A DNA stretch of 64,000 nucleotides, taken from assembly GCA_021521415.1 (NCBI GenBank), contig JAIQDT010004988.1:62001-126000 (forward strand), read 5' to 3'. This document shows, piece by piece, positions 48,082 through 59,747 of the stretch (position 1 is the stretch's first letter; every line of letters starts with the position of its first letter). This DNA is from Bidens hawaiensis. Lineage: Eukaryota > Streptophyta > Magnoliopsida > Asterales > Asteraceae. The position numbers were made by a program, and so were the translations under genes. The notes beneath the pieces were generated by a model that saw only the letters and a list, made by a program, of their open reading frames with translations, did not search any database and was not told where the DNA came from.

Positions 48082-48449
48082 TGTGTTTTCCACCTTCATT
48101 ACCCAGTTGTGCTTCATCACCAATCGCCTTCACCGCATCCTTGATCGCCACCTCCGCAGCCTGCTCCGCTACCTTCTCCGCTCCGTTCGGGCCGCTTCCT
48201 CCATGCTCTCTCTAGTCAACTCCGCCAGCAACTTCTTCCAAGAAGTTACATCCCAAAAGAGAGTCTCCAACCCAGCAGCCTTAGCCTGGACTTGATGATG
48301 GAAAGCTTGAGTTTGTTACTCATGGTGATTAAAGATGAAGAGCAAAGAGAGAAAGAAATTTACCTGGATAATGATCGGGTGAAGAATTCGAGATTCAAAA
48401 AATCAACAGCTGTAAACCACCTTTTACAGCCGTTAATTTTGGGGACAAT
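48082..48449 (+). mobile_element. Partial Tat copy: 3' internal end adjoining the shared LTR
   Basis: This 368-bp stretch is a near-identical copy of 56334-56714, the region just before the 3' LTR of the complete Tat element, including the antisense frame and the PPT-like TTTTGGGGACAAT. It means that the LTR at 48450 is the 3' LTR of one element and the 5' LTR of the next. Confidence 0.8.
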
Positions 48450-49182
48450 TGTTAGGGCTCGGATTTTTTTAGTATCCTAAGCAAAGGATATGTTCAGGAT
48501 AACTTCAGGATACAATATCCTCCCAAGCAACAGGTATCTTTAATATATCGTTATACTAACAGTTCAACCCCCTTTCTTTGGTGTTTACCAGGTCATACAA
48601 CTTCACATGATCTCCTAAAGATTCGGACCACTAAGCAACTGTTATACATGGGACTTTTTGGTATCCTGAAATGCGGTATATTCAGGATAACTTCAGGATG
48701 CAGTATCCTCCAAACAATAAGAAACGGTCAACAATTAATAAAGCATTAAAGATTGTAGACGTTGGAGGGAGTTACAACTCGTATATAACAATGATATGCA
48801 AGCCATAACCGCTCCAAGATCATAATCAGGACAATTAATGCTCTTTATTGCTAGTTATTATCTAGTGATCCTTCTTGTAACTATAAATAGGAGCTGTTTA
48901 GATCATATAGGACACACAACTTACACTCTAGCTATAGCATTACTCTGTAAACACGATATAGAGAAGAAAGCTCCAAACATTTGTAACCTTTTTCGATTAT
49001 TAATAAACTGGTGGTAATAGTTTTCACTGCCCGGGGTTTTTTTCTTGTTATCCTCAGGATAACGGGTTTTTTCTTCGCAACAAATCCCTGTGTCATTGCA
49101 TTTACGTTCATTTCTATTAAGCACCTAAACTCACTTACTAATTTGGCTACGAAATTACACTTGTTGATTTTTACTTAAAACA
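48450..49182 (+). mobile_element. Tat 5' LTR, 733 bp (shared)
   Basis: TGTTAGGGCTCGG to TTTACTTAAAACA. It contains repeated GGATA/TATCC words (AGGATATGTTCAGGATAAC) and a TATA box. By eye it differs from the 3' LTR at roughly twenty to thirty positions. Confidence 0.9.
48881..48890 (+). promoter_or_regulatory. TATA box of the Tat 5' LTR
   Basis: CTATAAATAG about 300 bp before the LTR end; identical site in the 3' LTR at 57144-57153. Confidence 0.6.
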
Positions 49183-49185
49183 ATT

Positions 49186-49203
49186 TGGCGCCCACCGTGG
49201 GGC
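49186..49203 (+). other. Tat primer binding site
   Basis: TGGCGCCCACCGTGGGGC starts three bases after the LTR end. This is the usual form in this group of plant gypsy elements; the exact tRNA was not determined. Confidence 0.75.
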
Positions 49204-49264
49204 AATCGGTTCTTCAATCTTTCAAAACCGTTTATTTCATCTCCATCACCTTCATCCTTTTATC

Positions 49265-51505
49265 ATGTCTTCACAACCAAAAACCAGCTCCATTTTTGCT
49301 CTGGTGGTCACCGCTGCTTCAAGTGTTAACCCTGGTCCTCCACTAGTCCCGTATAAGAACACTCAACCCAGAGGAGAACTTCCACCATACCCGGGAACCT
49401 CTACACGGGTAGATCCGGTTATATCTAACAATGACATTTTTCCTTTGATGAAACAGGTCAAAACTCACATGGAGCAGCAAGAAAAGACCAACTCAAGGTT
49501 ATTCAAGGAAATTGAAGGGATCAAAAAGAAACCAGGGCAGGAGAATACTCCAATCATGCCCAGGGTTCTTAATTATGATTCTCCAGGATCATCTATCCTT
49601 TAGAATCCCGGATCCTTGGGGACACAACCAACAAGGATCCCGTCTCAGCATCAATTAGGATATTGGGGAATCTGTCCTCCGGTATCCTCGGAGTTACCCA
49701 GACCGACGAGGCCGGAGTACATCAACATGCATCCTCGTTCAACCACGTCAGCCGGCATATTCACGTTAGGATCTCTAATGGTGTCCTCTGAAGTACATGT
49801 TGGAGATGACATCTCTATGCAGACGTCACCTTATCCTGAGGATACCCTCAATAGAGGAACTAGCCCTCAAGGCTCAGGATACCAGAGACCTAACCACGAT
49901 CTCGGTAACAGTTTACTTAATGCTAATTTATACACTAACCGTGGATCTGTGCAGGATAAGGGGATATCTCCCAAGATAGCCAGGGAATTGCAGAAAATGA
50001 AGGATATGATTTCCAATATCTCGGGGATAATCCGTCCCATAGCTGAAGTTCCGGTAGGCAGTCACAGATTATCCAGGTTCACTTGGCCTATATGCGACGT
50101 GAAGATCCCAAGGAAATTCCAGACACCCAGCATGAAACTGTACGATGGCATTATGGATCATGAGGAACACGTAGCTCAATACAGAGAGAGGATGGAGGTT
50201 AACCCAATTCCCGCTAAAATCAAAGAAGCCTGTTTATGTAAGGGATTTGGTTCAACACTAACAGGGCCGACCCTCAAATGGTTATTAATTATTCCTTCCA
50301 ATACTATTACTTCCTTTGCTCATTTGATTAACTTATTCAATAATCAATTTTCTTGTAGTAGATCTTTTGAGAAAATGACAGGTGATTTATATTGAATTGT
50401 TCAACCTAATAATGAATCCCTAAGGGATTACATAACTAGATTTAGCAGGGAAGCTTTGGATATCCCCAACCTTGACATGGCGGCTGCTGTTGAGGCTCTC
50501 AAGATGGGGTTAAAGAAGGATTCATCCTTCTATGACGATCTTGTCATGACTCCATGCATGAATCTTGATGAAGTCAGAAACATGGCATTAAGATACATAC
50601 GGCTAGAGGATGATAAAAAGGCTCATGGAAGTTTGGCTATCCCGAAGTATGAGTCTACCAACAGGAAGGCAGACCCTCCACAGAAGTTCTCTAGGCCCAA
50701 GCCTTATTCCAAAGAAGATACATCCAGGATAAACGCCGTTGATGAAAACGAAGACGATGAGGAGTATCCTAAAATCTCTGAATATTGTTTTAATATTGAT
50801 ATTGGTGGTGTAATATGTGCCATGCAGGATTTAGGTGACAAGGCCAGATGGCCCAAGAAAAATGACAAGCCCGGATCTAGCAAAGACAAGTCTAAATGGT
50901 GTGCATTCCATGAAGACTTTGGACATCGCACTGATGATTGTATAGCACTTCGGAAGGAGATAGGATACCTTCTTAGCAAAGGACACTTGAAGGAACTATT
51001 TGGAAGAAACAAGAACAAAAGTCAGGATCCTGTCAAGATACCTGAAAGGGCACCTTCTCCACCACCCGGAGCCAAGGTTGTATCCTTTATCTCAGGAGGA
51101 TCGGACATTTGTGGAACCTCGTATTCAGCAGCTAAGAAGCGTTCCAAAGAAACGAAGATGGACAATGGAGAAAGACCTCTCCGTACTTCCACATTGAAAA
51201 CTCAAAGAACTATCACCTTCGATGAGGAAGATCGATGTGATCTTGTTGATCCCAACCATGACGGTTTGGTAATTACTTTATGTATAGCTAACTGTATTGT
51301 GCGCAGGATACTCGTTGATGGAAGAAGCTCTGTGAACATTATCCAGATGGATGCATTGAAGAAAAGGGATATCTCAAAAACGGAGTTTATCCCAAAGTCC
51401 TCAGTTCTTGTGGGATTCAGTGGCAAAACCAAAAACTCATTGGAGAAATTAAACTTCCAATATATTGAGGGAACTAACTCCCTACAACTCTTTATCTTGT
51501 TTTAA
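49265..51505 (+). pseudogene. Tat gag (with start of protease)
   Basis: One frame runs from ATG 49265 to 51505, interrupted by TAG at 49601-49603 and TGA at 50393-50395. Features in order: a short coiled coil (MKQVKTHMEQQEKTNSRLFK), the capsid-like gag domain (LYDGIMDHEEHVAQYRERM ... GPTLKWL ... FNNQFSCSRSFEKMTGDLY), and a zinc-binding CAFHEDFGHRTDDC in C-x2-H form. Near the end the protease-like ILVDGRSSVNIIQMDALKK appears; its Asp-Gly pair differs from the usual D-T/S-G. The frame is lost near 51440, where a shift leads to the stop at 51503. Confidence 0.85.
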
Positions 51506-51720
51506 TGTGATATTAGGCTGGCCATGGATCCACAGCAAGAATGCAGTACCATCAACCTATCATCAATGCGTGAAACTACCAAGTCTGTGGGGAGTTATCA
51601 AGATTGAAATCGATCAGCAAGACGCAAAAGAATGTTATGCATCATGAATGAAGTGGACTACAAATCCCACTCAGGCATAGCAATTATAGAAACAACCAGG
51701 GAAGGTCCTGCAGGCTAGAG
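51465..51720 (+). pseudogene. Tat protease C-terminal part, shifted
   Basis: Frame 51465-51647 contains FNVILGWPWIHSKNAVPSTY and HQCVKLPSLWGVIKI, the conserved end of plant gypsy protease and linker. It is out of frame with the upstream part and stops at 51645; another shift near 51715 leads into RT. Confidence 0.75.
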
Positions 51721-51728
51721 ACCAAGAA

Positions 51729-52736
51729 GTGAAGGAAGTATCCTTGGATTCTCAGGATGCCGTGATCAAAGTATTGTTAGGATCAGGTATGCCTGAGGAT
51801 ATCGAACAAGGATTGGTATCCTTCTTAAAGGAAAGAGCCTCTACCTTCGCCTGGAAACATGAAGATATGACAGGTATCTCTAAGTCCATAATTACTCATA
51901 AACTTGGTATAGATAAATCTTTCAGGCCGGTACATCAAAAGCGAAGGAAGTTTGCTCCTGAGAGAAACGTTATCATACAAGAAGAAGTACAGAAGCTGCT
52001 CAAGACCAAAATGATAAGAGAGGTCCACTACCCTAGATGGTTAGGAATGGAAAGTGGAGAGTATGTGTGGACTTCACAGACCTGAATAAGGCCTGTCCAA
52101 AAGACCCATTTCCACTCCCACACATTGATTCAATGGTGGATGCAACTGCTGGTTATGAACTGCTAACCTTCATGGATGCATCCTCAGGATTTCAACAAAT
52201 TCAAATGGAGCCTTCAGATCAAGAAGACACAGCCTTCATGACCCCCACAGGTATATACTGTTATACAGCAATGCCTTTTGGATTAAAAAAAACAGGTGCA
52301 ACATACCAAAGGCTGGTCAACATGATTTTTAAAGACCAACTGGGGGACACGATAGAAGTCTACATCGATGACATGGTGGTAAAGTCAAGAAGGGCTGAGG
52401 ATCATCTCAAAGACTTGGCAACAGCATTTGACATCCTGGATGAATACAACATGAAGTTGAATCCAGCCAAGTGTCATTTTGGGGTTAAAGCAGGAAAATT
52501 CCTTAGATACATGGTTACCAAAAGAGGAATAGAAGCAAGCCCTGAGTAAATCAAGGCCATCCTAGATATCAAATCACCAAGGTACGTTAAAGATGTCCAA
52601 AGATTGACCGGAAGAATTGCTGCTCTCAACAGATTCATCTCAAGATCTTCAGAGAAGTGTAAAGACTTCTATGATATCCTGAGGAAAAATCAAAAATTCG
52701 AATGGGGGAGAGAAGCAAGAAAGAGCTCTGATATCC
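51729..52736 (+). pseudogene. Tat reverse transcriptase
   Basis: The N-terminal part is in 51729-52085 (FAWKHEDMTGI, then PVHQKRRKFAPERN and EEVQKLLKTKMIREVHYPRW). A small deletion and shift near 52035 joins to 52037-52549, with GKWRVCVDFTDLNKACPKD, FMDASSGFQQIQM and the catalytic YIDDMVVKS. TAA at 52547 interrupts, but the frame goes on (DVQRLTGRIAALNRFISRSS) until a shift near 52725. All three catalytic aspartate regions are preserved. Confidence 0.9.
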
Positions 52737-53160
52737 TTGAAGGAATACTTATCCTCAGCGCCACGCCTGATGAAGCCAGTTGATGGTGAACCATTATCCT
52801 TGTACTTAGCCGTTTCTGGGATTGCAATAAGTGCTGTCTTGGTCAAAGATTATGAAGGTCAACAACATCCAATATATTATGTAAGTAAAAGCCTACTAGA
52901 TGCTGAATCCAGATATTCTTATCTTGAAAAGTTAATTTTAGCACTTATAATGGTTTCTACTAAATTAAGACATTATTTTGAAACTCAAGTTATCCATGTA
53001 AAAACTAACTATCCTATTAAGGCTGTTTTGAGAAAACGAGAAATGTCAGGAAGGATGGCAAAGTGGGCTGTGAAACTTAGTGCATACGATATACTGTATG
53101 AACCAAGGACAGCCATCAAATCACAGGCACTTGCCGACTTTGTGGCTGATTTTAGCCTGG
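52737..53160 (+). pseudogene. Tat first RNase H (Ty3 type)
   Basis: Frame 52737 onwards: LYLAVSGIAISAVLVKDYEG, HPIYYVSKSLLDAESRYSYL, then LILALIMVSTKLRHYFETQV and VKTNYPIKAVLRK. This is the RNase H directly connected to RT in gypsy elements. In the last motif Asn stands where Asp is usual (KTNYP), typical of the decayed first RNase H in this lineage. Confidence 0.8.
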
Positions 53161-53199
53161 ATATACTCGAAAAAGTGGAAAAAGAAGTTCACCAATTGG

Positions 53200-53717
53200 A
53201 GATCAAGGAAAGTTGGACCTTGCATACAGATGGTGCCTCCAACATAAGAGGAACAAGTCTTGGTATCCTGCTAAAATCGCCACAGGGGGACATTATACCT
53301 CTATCCATATCCTGTGAATTTTAGGCTACTAATAATGAGGCTGAATATGAAGCCTTAATAGCTGGTTTGCAATTAGCTAAGGATATGAAGGTCAGGTATC
53401 TTCAAGTTTATGTTGATTCTTTGTTACTAGCTAACCATTTTAATGGCTCTTATGCAGTGAATGCAGAAAACTTAGCAAAATATTTAGAAATAGTTAAGAA
53501 ATTAGCTATGTGTTTCGAAACATTTGATATATTACAGGTACCAAGGGAAGAGAACACTGAAGCAGATGCCTTTGCAAATTTAGCATCAGCTTTCAAGATA
53601 CCAGACGATATCAAGATATCCATCGTTCATATCTTGACTCCAGCAACAAAGGAGAACCATGAAGTCATGGAGACTTCGTTACCTGAAGACAATCCAATAT
53701 CCTGGACCCATCCATAA
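53200..53717 (+). pseudogene. Tat second RNase H (archaeal type)
   Basis: WTLHTDGASNIRGTSLGILL supplies the first Asp, then a TAG at 53322-53324, NNEAEYEALIAGLQLAKDM the Glu, VYVDSLLLANHFNGSY the second Asp, and ENTEADAFANLASAFK the last. This additional domain is the mark of the Tat lineage. Frame is unchanged across the stop. Ends at 53717. Confidence 0.88.
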
Positions 53718-53806
53718 TACGATATCTTCAAGATAACATGATCCCAGAAGGAGAAAATCCCAGAGCATTTCGAATGAAGGTAACCTAGTATATTATCCTA
53801 AATGAT

Positions 53807-54928
53807 GTGTTGTATAGAAAATCACTTGCAGATCCATACTTGAGATGTTTGGAATATCAAGAAGCACAAGAAGTTCTCAAGGATATACATGAAGGTGATT
53901 GTGGAAACCACACTGGGGGCAGAGCCTTAGTATCCAAGATACTGAGGACATGTTACTTCTGGCCAACAATGAAGAAGGACGCAATGAACTTCTCTAAAAA
54001 ATGTGATGCTTGTCAAAGACATAGCAACATCTTACATCAACCAGTTGAATCATTATATCCTATCATATCCCCGTGGCCGTTTATGAAATAGGAGATGGAT
54101 ATTGTGGGAAAGCTGCCTAAGGCTCCTGGTGGAAAAGTCTTTATGCTTGCCATGACAGATTACTTCTCCAAGTGGATCGAAGCAGAGGCATTTGTCCAAG
54201 TTAAAGAAAAGGATGTGATCATCAAACGTAATATCCTGACAAGATTTGGTATCCTGGCAGAGATTGTTTGTGACAATGGATCACAGTTCATCGGTTGTAG
54301 AACAACCAGCTTTTGTGAAAGTTGGGGAATCAAGATGGTGACTTCGACTCCAGTACATCCTCAAGCTAATGGTCAAGCAGAATCTAGTAACAAGATCATC
54401 ATCAACAATTTGAAGAAGAAATTGGGATCCAAGAAGGGAAAATGGGCTGAAGAACTACCATTTATTCTTTGGGCTGATAGGACCACTTCAAAAAATGCAA
54501 CAGGACAAAAACCTTTCTCTTTGGTGTTTGGGGCCGAAGCTGTTATCCCTACAGAAATGGTGATCCCCACAGTAAGAACCAGCATCCAAGATACCGAGTC
54601 CAACAACCAAAGCCTTACCGAAGACCTGGATACCATTGATGAACTCAGAGATCTCACCAGGATCAGAATTGCAGCATACCAACAAAGAATAGCCAAGTCC
54701 TACAACAAGAATATCAGAATTCGAAGATTCCAAGTAGGAGATATAGTGTTAAGAAAAACATTTCAGAATACCATTAACCCAGCAGATGGAAAGCTAGCTC
54801 CAAAGGGGGAAGGTCCTTACTTGATTGATTCAAAAGCAGGAAAATGGGCCTACAGGTTAATCACTATGAAAGGTGATCTAATACCAAAAGCTTGGAATGC
54901 TATCCACCTTAAGGCATATTTTTGTTAG
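53807..54928 (+). pseudogene. Tat integrase
   Basis: The HHCC zinc domain (HEGDCGNHTGGRALVSKIL ... KKCDACQRH) is followed by the catalytic core: MDIVGKLPK (Asp), VCDNGSQFIG (Asp), ANGQAESSNKII (Glu). The C-terminal part continues through FQVGDIVLRKTF and GPYLIDSKAGKWAYRL to AIHLKAYFC. A TAG at 54089-54091 lies directly before the first catalytic Asp motif; otherwise the 375-residue frame is intact. There is no chromodomain. Confidence 0.9.
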
Positions 54929-56333
54929 TCTCCTTAACTAGTATGTTCGTATTCTCAGGATAAAGGTATGTCCCCTCATCTACTTCTACATATTTCTGTT
55001 ATTATCTCTAAATCAAGTTTACTGACTTAAGCATCTAAGGGGTATTAGCCAAGCTAAAACTCACCCCTCAGTAAGAGTTTAGTGTTTTGCAGTTATCCCA
55101 AGGATATGTTATCTTGACAACCGCTAGAGGCTGATCACCTCCACACGAACATGATATCCATGATATATCCTAAGGTTTAAAGGTCTTCACCTTTCTAACG
55201 CCGCCTGGAGCGCACGATGATTCGGATATAGTTCGAGGCAGGCGAACCAGACCAGCTGATAATCCGTTTGTTGTTGGCTATATACCGGATCCTTAAGATA
55301 AGTGGCAGACGTGTCACGCATACGGTTTATAACATTTTCATGTTATCTAAGGTTTATAACATTTTCATGTTATCTAAAGTCTCGGCATTTTCATGCCCTC
55401 ACGTTTGGGACTTTCCCCGGTTTTATCTAAGGTTTAGAAATTTTCATGTCTCTCAAATAAAGGCCTTTTCGCCAGTAAAAAGGCTTTATCGCCAGTAATA
55501 AGGCTTTATCGCCTGAACTATCTAACTTTGTTTTGACAGATCGAAGATCGGCCAGATCGCTAAGTGTAAAAATATCACTAAGTTGTGCTTAACTTAGCAA
55601 ATTCCAAAGGCATGATACGGAAAAGGGTCAACAGCTGGGGACATCATATGTAAGCTTATTAAGTTTATAAATGTTCTCTACAAAGGTACTCTTTACACTT
55701 AGTCTTTTTTACATATTTTGCTTTCAAGACATAATCTTTTGGTTTAGTTTACACCTAGTCGTTTTACATATTTTTGTCTTTCAAAATGTAATCTTTTGGT
55801 TCAATTGTGACAATTCATATTTACACAAGATTTAAGGATACATTGTCCTTAAAGATGTTTTGTCTTAATACATAATAAAGATCCAAAACATATTTTTATA
55901 ATCTATAAAGTATTTTATTCTGAAGTAGGATGAATTCAAGAAATGTGTCTAGGATACATTATCCTCAAGATAATTAATATTTCATATATATATCCTAACC
56001 AAAACATACTCAGACAAGTCATTCAATGACAAAAAGAACACAATGTTAAAATCGAAAGGTTATGTTGTTACTAACATTAAGTGCAGATGGATAAAAAGAC
56101 AATGCTAGGGCTTCATCTTCAACAAGTGGAAGATCCTTCCACCCAAGCATTACTAGATGTTCAAGAAGTCAAGATAACATGGGTTTCATCTTGAAAAGTC
56201 AAGATCCCTCCACCCATATATCCTATTATCCTAAAGCATCCTTGTTAAAAGACAGAAAAGTAAATTGTTCAACAAGCCATTACAAACCAACATTAAAACC
56301 ACAAACAAACATACTTAAAAAACTAGGCTCAGA
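54929..56333. other. Tat 3' non-coding region
   Basis: No sense-strand gene. Short direct repeats: GTTTATAACATTTTCATGTT twice (55326-55378), AAGGCTTTATCGCCAGTAA three times (about 55459-55514) and a 60-bp pair near 55700-55805 (CTTTTGGTTTAGTTTACACC, CTTTTGGTTCAATTG). Long non-coding 3' regions are usual in Tat elements. Confidence 0.7.
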
Positions 56334-56580
56334 CCTTGTCTTTTCCACCTTCATTGCCCAGTTGTGCTTCATCACCAATCGCGTTCACCGCATCCTTGAT
56401 CGCCACCTCCGCAGCCTGCTCCGCTACCTTCTCTGCTCCGTTCGGGCCCGCTTCCTCCATGCTCTCTCCAGTCAACTCCGCCAACACCTTCTTCCAAGAA
56501 GTTACATCCCGAAAGAGAGTCTCCAACCCAGCAGCCTTAGCCTCCTGAGCCTAGACTTGATGATGGAAAGCTTGAGTTTG
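56329..56580 (-). CDS. Antisense ORF fragment in the Tat 3' region
   Basis: On the minus strand, opposite to the element, a frame encodes AQEAKAAGLETLFRDVTSW, KKVLAELTGESMEEAGPNGA and EKVAEQAAEVAIKDAV...GNEGGKDKV; the first Met is at 56526 and the stop lies at 56329. Composition (Ala, Glu, Lys) and codon use look protein-coding. CTAG just before GCTCAG and AAG|GTCTGA at the end resemble splice sites, so it could be an exon of a captured gene; it could also be the antisense ORF known from some Tat elements. The copy at 48090-48300 has a one-base shift. I do not recognise the family. Confidence 0.45.
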
Positions 56581-56714
56581 TTACTCATGGTGATTAAAGA
56601 TGAAGAGCAAAGAGAGAAAGAAATTTACCTGGATAATGATCGGGTGAAGAATTCGAGATTCAAAAAATCAACAGCTGTAAACCACCTTTTACAGCCGTTA
56701 ATTTTGGGGACAAT

Positions 56715-57447
56715 TGTTAGGGCTCGGATTTTCAGTATCCTAAGCAAAGGATATGTTCAGGATAACTTCAGGATACAGTATCCTCCCAAGCAACAGGTAT
56801 CTTTAATATATCGTTATACTAACAGTTCAACCCCCTTTCTTTGGTGTTTACCAGGTCATACAACTTCACATGATCTCCTAAAGATTCGGACCACTAAGCA
56901 ACTGTTATACATGGGACTTTTTGGTATCCTGAAATGCGGTATATTTAGGATAACTTCAGGATGCAGTATCCTCCAAATGACAAGAAACGGTCAACAATTA
57001 ATAAAACATTAAAGATTGTAGACGTTGGAGGGAGTTACAACTCGTTTATAACAATGATATGCAAGCCATAACCGCTCCAAGATCATAATCAGGACAATTA
57101 ATGCTCTTTATTGCTAGTTATTATCTAGTGATCCTTCTTGTAACTATAAATAGGAGCTGTTTAGATCATATAGGACACACAACTTACACTCTAGCTATAG
57201 CATTACTCTGTAAACACGATATAGAGAAGAAAGCTCCAAACATTTGTAACCTTTTTCGATTATTAATAAACTGGTGGTGATAATTTTTCACCGCCCGGGG
57301 TTTTTTTCTTGTTATCCTCAGGATAACGAGTTTTTTCCTCGCAACAAATCCTTGTGTCATTGCATTTACGTTTAGTTCTATCAAGCACCTAAACCTCACT
57401 TACTAATTTGGTTACGAAATTACACTTATTGATTTTTACCCAAAACA
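56715..57447 (+). mobile_element. Tat 3' LTR, 733 bp
   Basis: TGTTAGGGCTCGG to TTTACCCAAAACA, the same length as the 5' LTR, preceded by the PPT-like TTTTGGGGACAAT at 56702-56714. The right flank TGGACTAGCC belongs to the Tekay remnant. Confidence 0.9.
57144..57153 (+). promoter_or_regulatory. TATA box of the Tat 3' LTR
   Basis: CTATAAATAG, identical to 48881-48890. Confidence 0.6.
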
Positions 57448-57639
57448 TGGACTAGCCACTTCAAGAGCATATGACAAAGGAATAATCGATACCTCTTAAG
57501 AACACTCGTCAACCCTCATTAAACCTGGATTATGAGATATCTGAATCTATTGTCTTATACCATTACCCTAACATCATTCTCAAATAACCAAACATTTGGA
57601 TCGTGCCTTATATGAAATAGAAAACCACAATAAAGAATT

Positions 57640-58840
57640 AGTTGAGGTTAGAGAAAAGAAAAGGAAAAATCAGAAAGAGATCCTCTCTCATATTACCGAA
57701 TGTCCGAATAGCTAAATGTTTCAAACCTTTCGGATTGTATCATTGTTTCAGTATCTCTGTCATACTAAATCAATTACGTTTTACAAAATGTCAAATTCTA
57801 ACAATCAAAAGAATAATGATGAAGTTTCAAGCAACAGAAACATAACAGAATCTGCACAGGAGATTCATGCATGAGCAGTATTTCGTCAAAATGAAGGAAA
57901 TGATCCACAACACAATAACTCGATACATAGACACAATGAAAGAAGAGATACATAAGATTCAACATTCAAATAAGACAATTAGAAATTATCCATACCGAAA
58001 TCCTTTTCATCATAGAAAAATCACCAAAGACCATTTAGTAGCCCAAGGTTGTAGTTTCGAGGAATTCAAAGCCTTTAAACCAAAAGAATTTTATGGTGAC
58101 CAAGGTGCCATACCAGCTTTACGATGGCTTGATGAGATTGAGACCATTGTCGTCATTAATCAATGTACTGAAATTCAAAAGATTCAGTATACATCTCTTA
58201 AATTTAAATGTAAAGCCCTAGAATGGTGGAACAACCTAGTCATGATAAAGGGCAGAGAAACCATATATCAAATGAAATGGGAAGCATTCAAAGAACTGGT
58301 GTTACAACAGTTTTGCTCCATTAATGAAATCGACCATATTCAGATCAAGTTTTTAGACCACAAAATGGAAGGCACAAATTTCAAGGAATATAATGCCAAG
58401 TTCTTTGAATATTGCTAATCAAATCCACGCCTAGATGATTCAGAATACAAGAAGATTAGTCAATACATATACGAGTTACCTGAGGAAATAGGAAACATAG
58501 TAAGAACCCATATGCCACCAACAATTTCTTTGGCCATCAGATTAGTCGAATACTTGATCAATAATATGACAAGGACATGGAAGTCATAGAGGAAAATAAT
58601 GCAAAGAAGAAAGAAAAAGCGGCAGTAAAACAAATGAAAACGAACAAGGAAAGACCAACTTGTGAAAATTATGGTAAACAACGCTTTGGAAAATGTCAAA
58701 AACAAAACAAAAGCAATGCATCAGTCATATGTACCTACTGTAATAAAGTTGGTTATTTTGAAGACAATTGCATAAAGAAAACTATTATATGTTTCAGTCG
58801 TAGTGAAAAGGGACATTTCAGCACAGAAAGAAAATGAGTC
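57640..58840 (+). pseudogene. Gag of the Tekay-type chromovirus, broken
   Basis: Frame 57867-58418 holds the gag capsid-like domain: GCSFEEFKAFKPKEFYGDQG, ALRWLDEIETIVVINQ, KALEWWNNL and WEAFKELVLQQFC. TAA at 58416 is read past in the same frame (YELPEEIGNIVRTHM) to 58589. A shift leads to 58577-58837 with basic residues and two degenerate zinc knuckles: CTYCNKVGYFEDNC (His replaced by Tyr) and CFSRSEKGHFS (second Cys replaced by Arg). No protease or pol follows. Confidence 0.75.
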
Positions 58841-59733
58841 ATGCAAGTGGAGGTGGTATTAAGAAAAGAATGGCAGAGTAATTATGTTATACACAAGAAG
58901 AATATGGAAATTAAGAATAAAGGAGGATAAGAGTATGCCAAAAGGAATGTTCAAGAATCCAAGGCATTTGAAATAACTAATAGTTTAGGTAAACTCTTAT
59001 AGACTGCTTGTAAACTCATTTTAAAACAAGAAGTTTTGTAACCATAACAGGGTCTTTAAATCCTTAATGTAAATAAAGAAAGATATTAGCATACAGATCG
59101 TTGTGATACACAAGAATGCTCATATTTATTATCCTTAAAGGAAGACAATCGAATATATAAAAATGGAAAGTTTTCCGACACTATGAACAGATATCATATT
59201 GAATTAATTCATCCTAATGAGAAAGGAAAGGAAAAATTAAATGTCAGGAGACATCAAATATGTCAGGACAGTATACCATTGAGATATATTTTTATCTACA
59301 AGATCTGTAGGAAATACAGCTGATAGGATATCAGCTATGGTTGATCAAAAAGCCAAAAATATTCAAGGAATTTGAAATTTAAACATAATTAATCATTAAC
59401 GCAACATCACTGTCAGAATACAAGAAAATCAATGATCATAATCAAAGATGGAGTAGATTCAACAGACTGAATCCAAGGAACAAACAGAGTTAACATCAGT
59501 AAATATTTAAGAATACAAAACGTAAAATAAATAATTAAACACAGCTGGCCACTGTGTTTAGCAATTTATAATTACTTATGATATTTTAAATCATTGACTG
59601 ATAATATCAATTAAGATACAACAATTCAATAGTTCAAACTATTCATCAACTCGTAGTTAAATACGAGAATCAGATTAGAGGGAATCTAATCATCCAAACC
59701 AAAGTCAGCGAATCTCGAGGACGAGATTCATTC
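58838..59733. other. Deleted/decayed pol region of the Tekay remnant
   Basis: 900 bp of AT-rich sequence where protease, RT, RNase H and integrase should lie (over 3 kb in an intact element). No pol motif is readable in any frame. The end (AATCTCGAGGACGAGATTC) is the usual tail of the Tekay pol region. Confidence 0.65.
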
Positions 59734-59747
59734 CAAGGTGGGGAGGA
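59734..59747 (+). other. Polypurine tract of the Tekay element
   Basis: AAGGTGGGGAGGA directly precedes TGTAACATCC. The whole phrase GAGGACGAGATTCATTCCAA plus this tract is typical for the 3' end of Tekay/Del-type elements. Confidence 0.8.

Larger units (their letters stand above)
48450..57447 (+). mobile_element. Ty3/gypsy Tat-lineage retrotransposon, 9.0 kb
   Basis: Two 733-bp LTRs enclose gag, protease, RT, two RNase H domains and integrase in gypsy order. The second, archaeal-type RNase H after the first places it in the Tat lineage. The long non-coding 3' region (54929-56714) with an antisense frame also fits. No TSD is expected or seen, because the left LTR is shared with a partial copy. 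The many stops and shifts make it inactive, though the LTRs differ little. Confidence 0.9.

Noticed and set aside
45664..48295. Frames at 45664-45867, 47602-47874, 47858-48151, 47880-48215, 47942-48295
   Set aside because: The Arg/Thr/Gly-rich proteins come from GGGTATT/GGGTTCGG words of the hAT element; the parts beyond 48080 overlap the antisense frame of the Tat fragment.
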